Source of the DNA: Protula sp. h YS-2021
Lineage: Eukaryota > Annelida > Polychaeta > Sabellida > Serpulidae
Reading direction: 5' to 3'
Assembly: GCA_949752745.1 (NCBI GenBank)
Contig: OX457031.1
Coordinates: 1,364,001-1,428,000 of the forward strand
DNA length: 64,000 nt
Shown: in pieces, positions 58,061 through 64,000 of the stretch
Layout: every line of letters begins with the position of its first letter
Position numbering within the stretch: position 1 is the first letter of the stretch
Program-made: the position numbers and the translations under genes
The notes under the pieces: generated by a model
What the model saw: only the letters and a program-made list of their open reading frames with translations
Database searches by the model: none
Told to the model about the DNA's origin: nothing

Positions 58061-58429
58061 GGGATAAGAGGGTTGAGTTGTCACGAACTTGCCGCGAGCA
58101 CCATTAGATACCTCTGTTGTAACACCTCTCCTCAAACTCCTGTCAGCAAACAAACTATAACAAGAAGTCACCTACTGGGATAGATCGAAAGGGGGGGGGA
58201 CTATATATTTTCTTGTTGATGTTTATTTGTTAATATGTTTAAGTTTGAACATTTATATTGAAAATAGACAGTTCCAATGATCCTTGACTCTTAACGTGTA
58301 TTTTCTCTTCAGAACCATTCAGTGATATTTATCAGCAAATCTAATAAATAAATTATGTTCCATCTGGATTTGTCTGAAATTTTTTCTGAAACACTCCGTG
58401 AAACGAGCAAAGCAGGCACTCTGTATTGT

Positions 58430-59960
58430 CAGACGAAAGGAAAGGGATGTAGACGAGGAAGATGTGTGGAGTGGGAGGGGTGTAGACGATTAGGGCTGTG
58501 AAGAAGGTGTAAACGGGTACGGGGGCTCGAGTGTAAGGGGTGTAGACAGGCTAGGGTGTGGAGGGGGAGGTAGTAGATCGGCAGGGTGTAGACGAGCAGG
58601 GGTGTGGAGTGGGAGGGGCGGAGACAATCAGTGGTGTGAAGGGGATGTAAACGGGTAGGGAGTTGGAGTGGGTTTAGACCGAGAGTAGACAAGGAAGGGT
58701 GTACACACGTCAAGGTGTGGAGGGGGTGGTACAGATCGGCAGGATGTGGTGAGGTAGGGTGTAAATCGGCTGGGGTGCAGACGAGCAGTGGTATGGACTG
58801 GGTGTAGGGGAGGTGTAGACGGGCAGCAGTGCGAAGTGGGTGCGGGTAGACAAGGAAGGTGTGTAAATGGAACAGGGGTGTGAGTAGTGAGGGGTGTAGA
58901 GAGACAGGGTGTGTAGGGGAGGGTGTGGACGAGCAGGATGAAGAGGTGCAGACAGGGAGGGGTGTGGACGATCAGGGATGTGCAGTGGGGATATAGACGG
59001 GAAGCATGTAGACCTATTAGGGTGTAGATTGGGAGAGTGTAGAATAGGAGGGTGTGAAAGAGGAGTGGTGTAGTCGGGGCAGGGATGTCGAGTAGGGCTG
59101 TTGGGTGAGGCGTGTTGAATAGAGAGGGGTGTAGAAGAAGAAGTGGTGCTGAAGGAATGCGAGCAAGGAACATGGGTATTGAATAGGGAGATTTGTGGGG
59201 GAGAGGATGTGGAAGAGAGAGGGGATTGGAAAGAAATAATTTTAAAGGAGTAATGTGGGTGCGAGGGGAGTACTGAAAGGGAGTGCAGTCGGAGTTGTAG
59301 AAGAAAGAGGTCTGGAAGGTGGAGGATGCTGGAAGATGGGTGTAGGGTGTAGGATATAGAGGGATATGGGCGTGGAAATGAATGGGCTGTTGAGAGAGAG
59401 AGAGTGATATGGAAGTGGGAATGTGAATGGGAGAGGTAATGAAAAAGGGAGTGGTGTAAACAGGGAGGGTGTTTAATGGAGAAAAGTGTGGGGGAGGGAT
59501 ATTTGAGGGAGGTGTGTGGATGTGGGAAGGGTATGGAAAGGGTATAGAGGGGAAGGGGTGTGAAGGGTTTGAGCGGGTAGGGTTAGTGAAAGGTAGAGAG
59601 TGTAGAATGGAAGGGATGTAAGGGAGGGGTGTGGAAGGGGACGTAGAGAGGAAGGTTGTGGAAGCAGAAGCGTGTAGAGGGAAAGGTGATTGTAGAACGG
59701 TGTGTCGAACAAGGTGGGTGTGTTAAAATGGTGTAGAGGGAAGGAGTGTGTGGTGGAGGGATAAGAAAGGGTGTGGAAGATAGGGATGGGTGTGGAACAG
59801 GGATGGGTGTGGAAGTGGGATGTAGGAATGCAGAGGGGGGGGGGGGGGGGGTCGTGGAAGTCTTGATGTAGGAGGTAAGTTTTTTGGGGTGGGATGGATG
59901 CAAAAGGGAGGAATATGGAGGGGGTTGGGTAGGTAGGCACGCAGGCTACTCATGATACAC
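58430..59960. repeat. Long G-rich degenerate repeat (GTGTAGACGGGTAGGG type)
   Basis: Irregular 12-30 base units of the form GGTGTAGACGGGCAGGGGTG and GGTGTGGAAG fill about 1.5 kb with strong strand asymmetry (G on plus, C on minus). Minus-strand proline/serine/leucine-rich open frames are compositional. Frequent G-runs make quadruplexes plausible on the plus strand. Confidence 0.85.
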
Positions 59961-60540
59961 ATTTCCCAAAAAGAGTTAAAACACACAAAAAATCCTACTG
60001 GCTGAGACTTAGCCACACTTATAATTTTAAAATAGAAGCAATTCTCCTGTCGGAAACTTTGCCTCTCCGAATAACTTCAGACAAAGAGAGGTGTGATATT
60101 TTCATATATCACTTATTTCAACGTCAAGAATCGTTTTGACTTTTGAATCGTTGGCACTATGGAAATTTCTAATGGTGTCATTTTGACTGAAGTCCACTAA
60201 CAGGTGTTGCGTACAAGGTGGGTTGCGGGGGGGGGGTGAGGGGGTGAAGGTCAATTCCCTGATTATTAGCTGTGGATGTGCTAACCAACTGAACTATTGG
60301 TCACCAACAAACAATTCTATGCGGAAGACATTGAATCGGCAAATTTTTGTAATGATATTCCATGCTATATTGTCCAGCTGTGGACATCCGTCTCCTTGTT
60401 CCGTAGAAGATGTATGTAACCGAGGATAATGATTGTACTTCTGGGCCACTTGGTATTATATGTGTTACCTGTTATATCCAAAAACAAACAGTGCGGAGCA
60501 ATTCAGACGAGGTACGCATGGATGCTATCTTCAATAAAAA
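59961..60540. other. No gene seen
   Basis: Mixed sequence with a G-run at 60226-60240. No exon recognised. Confidence 0.4.
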
Positions 60541-60544
60541 TTTT

Positions 60545-60790
60545 ATTCAAATCGCCGTATTTCCCACACAAGGAGGAATACTGTTTTTTTATTCTGTACA
60601 CCGTGTTTCCCCCAAGCCCGGAATGGTTGCTTTTCATTTGGTACTCTGCGTTTCCCGCAAAAAAGGAGAAAGGGGTACATTTCATTCATTAGTTCGCGTT
60701 TCTAACACAAAAAGAGGAGCGGTACTTTTCATTCACTACTCTCCGTTTCGAACAAAAAAGGCAATATGTTACTGCTCTCAGCGTTAGGTT
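60545..60790. repeat. About 60-bp tandem repeat
   Basis: ACTCTNCGTTTCNNACAAAAAGG followed by TACTTTTCATT recurs about four times. Related phrases occur near 17255 and 44865, so this is an amplified piece of a dispersed repeat. Confidence 0.75.
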
Positions 60791-61240
60791 AAAAAGGGGG
60801 TATTATTTCAAAATGAACCCTTTGTGTTTACGGTTTGTTTTAAAAGGTCAGTGATGTACATGACAACTCGTTTCTACGCTAGTGCCCCTAGTTCCAGTAG
60901 ACAGAAGGCATTCCTATTATCAATGTTTTTATACATGTTCTATATAGATGCTAAACAAATATAAAATCATTTTGGAGCATTATCACTTGGAACTTTTTCC
61001 TTTTTTGCAATTTAAAATATTCATTTAACGCTTGTGACCCCAGTCATTTTTTTTGCTGTTTTATCGTTTTCTGTAGTTTACACGCATTCCCTTTGAAATA
61101 GAAGGGGCTAACATGTGACGTCATCACCTGCCTCTTGAAGTCATGGATATTTCAAAGCTACATATCTCATTCAATATCTCATTTCAAATGTTCATACTGC
61201 TCAGTGCTATTTCATATTCAAATCAAGTCAGTTATTGCTG
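60791..61240. other. No gene seen; 3' flank of the F5/8C gene
   Basis: AT-rich sequence downstream, in minus-strand terms, of the stop at 61245. Polyadenylation signals cannot be placed with confidence. Confidence 0.35.
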
Positions 61241-62327
61241 AGTGTTAAATGGATTTGAAGAGGCTCGACTTCTCTTCGAGGGGCGTTCCAAAGATCTCCC
61301 ATCTCATAGAGATATGCTCATGCCAACCAAAAGGATGTACGCGAATATAACGAGCAACTACCGGTTTCGGTAATCTGTGAATAACCACAGTATGGCGATC
61401 CGCATTTCCAGCATACGTCACTTCCTGTCCGTCAGTGTTACGTAATACAGTAAACTCGTTATTGCCTGTCGCCTTGTGTCGGAAATAGAACTTGGTTACC
61501 CATTGGTCGTCGCCATTCCTTCCCTGTATGGCAACTTTGTCAATCAAGTGATCAGTGCACAGATCAGCTTGAATAAATTGGTTGTGATCGCAAACAGCAG
61601 CACACCACGCCCCGGTATGAGCGTCAGGGGATGCCACAGTGTGAAGTCGGGAATGTTGTGGCCCGTGGCTTGTTGTGTGTTGATAATGACTCGATGCTGT
61701 AAGACAACTGTCTCCAATACTGTACAACAAAGGGCGTGGATCGAAATTCTTCCCTGTTAAACATGAAAACAAAGAAAGTAAATTACACCATAATTTGCTA
61801 TTTCACACCCCGTAATTTGATATCATCCTTGCTACATTATTTGTTATAAATTATGCTAGTAGCTTAGTAATATTTCCTATTATATACGGGATCAAACTAT
61901 ATAATGTTATCATTAATTTTACACACTGGATAATTCACGATAACAATATATTTGCATGTTTGGCTAATTTCACACACCATAATTTGATAGCATCCTCGCT
62001 ATGTAAAAGCATTTGCTGGGTGCGTTCACTGTTACAGCTACTACTGGGTTCGCCTACTCCTGATATGTTACCGTAAGTTCCTGTCTTTACATTAACTATC
62101 TTCATGATTATTTTTGGCGATTACCGTAATTAGCAAGAGTGGAGTTTAGGGCTTTAAATTGCGCTGCTTCTTCGTCACGAAGGTCGTTCAGTTCTTTGGT
62201 CAGCCTCTCAAGTTTATCACGTATATCTCTGTTCTAATTCTTTAAATCATTCTCCAGTTGTCTGAGCTGTTCTTCCCTGTCTTTGTCCTCGCTCAGATTA
62301 GCAACTTGTACGGCTTTGTCACTTTGC

Positions 62328-62575
<248 letters not shown>

Positions 62576-62799
62576 TATTTTAGCCACATCACTTGGCGTC
62601 GCATTATATCACATGCCTTATTAAGTAATATCGCTTGACATCATTTAACAGCATTTGTCTAATGTTAGAAATCAGATGGCGTATTTGGCCACATTATCAA
62701 TATATGAGGTAATTCATGAATTGTTTTTGTTTGTCTGTACTATATGTGCCATAGAATCAAACACGACTCACCGAAGATTTGCTTTTCTCCTCATCTCCT

Positions 62800-62835
62800 A
62801 AAAAATCAATCAATCAATTAATCAATCAATCAAAT
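62800..62835. repeat. (AATC)n microsatellite
   Basis: About eight AATC units with one AATT variant lie next to the acceptor of the 26-nt exon at 62772-62797. Confidence 0.9.
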
Positions 62836-63346
62836 ATTTTTATTTCTGTGTTTAACATGAACCAACACTATATATCATTTCACATGCATCAAGTTACAAA
62901 GTGAATAAGAAAATGGGACAAACAAGACATAGATTTCTACATTTACTTCTTGGTGTTCAAATCCAGCAATTAGTCTAATTTGATGACAAACGGCTTAATA
63001 ATCAAGGACAATATTAACAATATTTACACAAAATGTTAAGAATATTTTAGGTTTTTCCAAGGCTGTTTAGGTTTACATTTCCCTCTGTTCATATCGTTTT
63101 GCCATATCCATATCGTTGCCGCTCGTACATTGATAGACTTTTACCTTTATGCTTTGCCGAAGTCTGTTTGCTTTTTTCCACAGCTTTAGAAAAGATCAAA
63201 TACTGCCCAAAGCTCAAATTCAGCGACTTTATGTGTTCCTCTTCTAGTAATCTTATAGCGTTTAAATCATTTAAGTCGTTTTGCTCAAGCGTTTTAATAG
63301 TATTCTCTCTTAGTCCACTGCTTTGTGTCCATCGGTAAAAATTCAT

Positions 63347-64000
63347 TTTGTTCTTTGGTGTAAAAACAAAAAAGCTATAGGCAGTGGCAGTGTTGTGTAT
63401 AATCCGTTCAATTTAGAGACAGTACTTTCTTCCTTCCTATAGCTTGATGTTATTACTTCGCATATTATATTTAAGCAGAGTTGATAAGAGTACTCAGTGC
63501 TGTACATTGTACTTGTAAGTTGTGAATAAGTACACGCTGCCGTCATCGGCGAAGTACTGTGGTATTTTACTGTGGTGTTTCCTTTCAAAAGGCCACGTAC
63601 ATAATGGCTCTTATGGAATCCTAGATATTTCCTTGTATGGAATCTATGATTCATTGTTAAACACAAACATGTTACCAGGGGGCATAGATACTCGAGGATA
63701 TACTTGCCAGCTTGAAAGCATCTAAATGCTTGCATGCTATGTAATACACTAATTCAGTACCTTCATGACATATTTGCTTCCATTTACTTTCTATAAAACA
63801 GTATAAACAGTATAACTTCGTGTCACATTCATAAAACACATTATTGCGACCACACATTTGTACTTCTTTGGCTTGCAAATGCTCTTTTTTGAAGACGTCT
63901 CGGAAAACAAAAGAAAATATCTTCTTTTTTGCTGTGCTGTACACTTAAATACTTCTCCAGCTTTTTTTTTTGCTATTTTATATTGCACTGTATACTGCAA
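63347..64000. other. No gene seen to the right edge
   Basis: Upstream flank of the SAM/F5-8C gene. The minus-strand open frames of 90-130 codons show no domain resemblance and no splice context I trust. A promoter or 5' UTR exon may lie here. Confidence 0.4.

Noticed and set aside
58429..60016. Several Pro/Ser/Leu-rich minus-strand open frames up to 181 codons
   Set aside because: Strand-asymmetric C-rich repeat lowers stop frequency; no recognisable domain and overlapping frames look equally open.
63343..63944. Two minus-strand open frames of 90-130 codons upstream of the SAM exon
   Set aside because: No family resemblance; the SAM exon has a satisfactory ATG, so no upstream coding exon is needed.

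Overview
Animal nuclear DNA, probably a marine invertebrate deuterostome; amphioxus (Branchiostoma) is my best guess. The evidence is spliced genes with GT-AG introns, animal families (DEG/ENaC channel, profilin, ankyrin-CARD, SAM, F5/8C), dense simple repeats and minisatellites, and intronic minisatellites that contain splice sites. I recall that last trait being described at the amphioxus Adh locus, but no search was run, so species is inference. All gene models were built by eye from splice signals, reading phase and family resemblance.

Layout. (1) 0.4-5.6 kb, minus: eight 5' exons of a membrane-anchored GMC (choline/glucose dehydrogenase-like) flavoenzyme; the C-terminal exons lie beyond the left edge. 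Six of its seven visible introns hold tandem repeats made from the neighbouring exon end plus splice site. (2) 5.7-13.8 kb: repeat-rich, no gene seen. (3) 13.9-15.7 kb, plus: complete two-exon DEG/ENaC sodium channel. (4) 15.7-24 kb: repeats, including a 39-bp minisatellite of about 1.3 kb and a duplicated AT-rich block with hairpins. (5) 24-28.3 kb, minus: exon-like units, several tandemly amplified. (6) 28.5-33.3 kb, minus: a trypsin-fold serine peptidase with a long unrecognised N-terminal helical region and a duplicated in-phase linker exon. (7) 34.0-34.7 kb: a pogo/Tigger-like non-autonomous transposon with TA duplications and a transposase stub. (8) 38.7-43.7 kb, plus: a profilin gene whose first coding exon encodes a signal peptide; its second intron holds a possible 2.1-kb element bounded by CCCAGCAGGC. 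(9) 43.7-47.9 kb: repeats. (10) 47.9-51.4 kb, plus: protein with two C2H2 (zf-met/JAZ-like) fingers and a tail of 11-residue repeats. (11) 54.0-56.7 kb, minus: ankyrin-repeat protein with a C-terminal CARD. (12) 57-61 kb: repeats. (13) 61.2-63.3 kb, minus: SAM - coiled coil - F5/8C gene with one in-frame stop.

The peptidase, the ankyrin-CARD protein and the SAM/F5-8C protein look like expanded, fast-evolving invertebrate signalling or innate-immunity families, all on the minus strand. A shared pathway is conjecture. The most unusual features are the splice-site-derived minisatellites, the putatively secreted profilin and the peptidase architecture.
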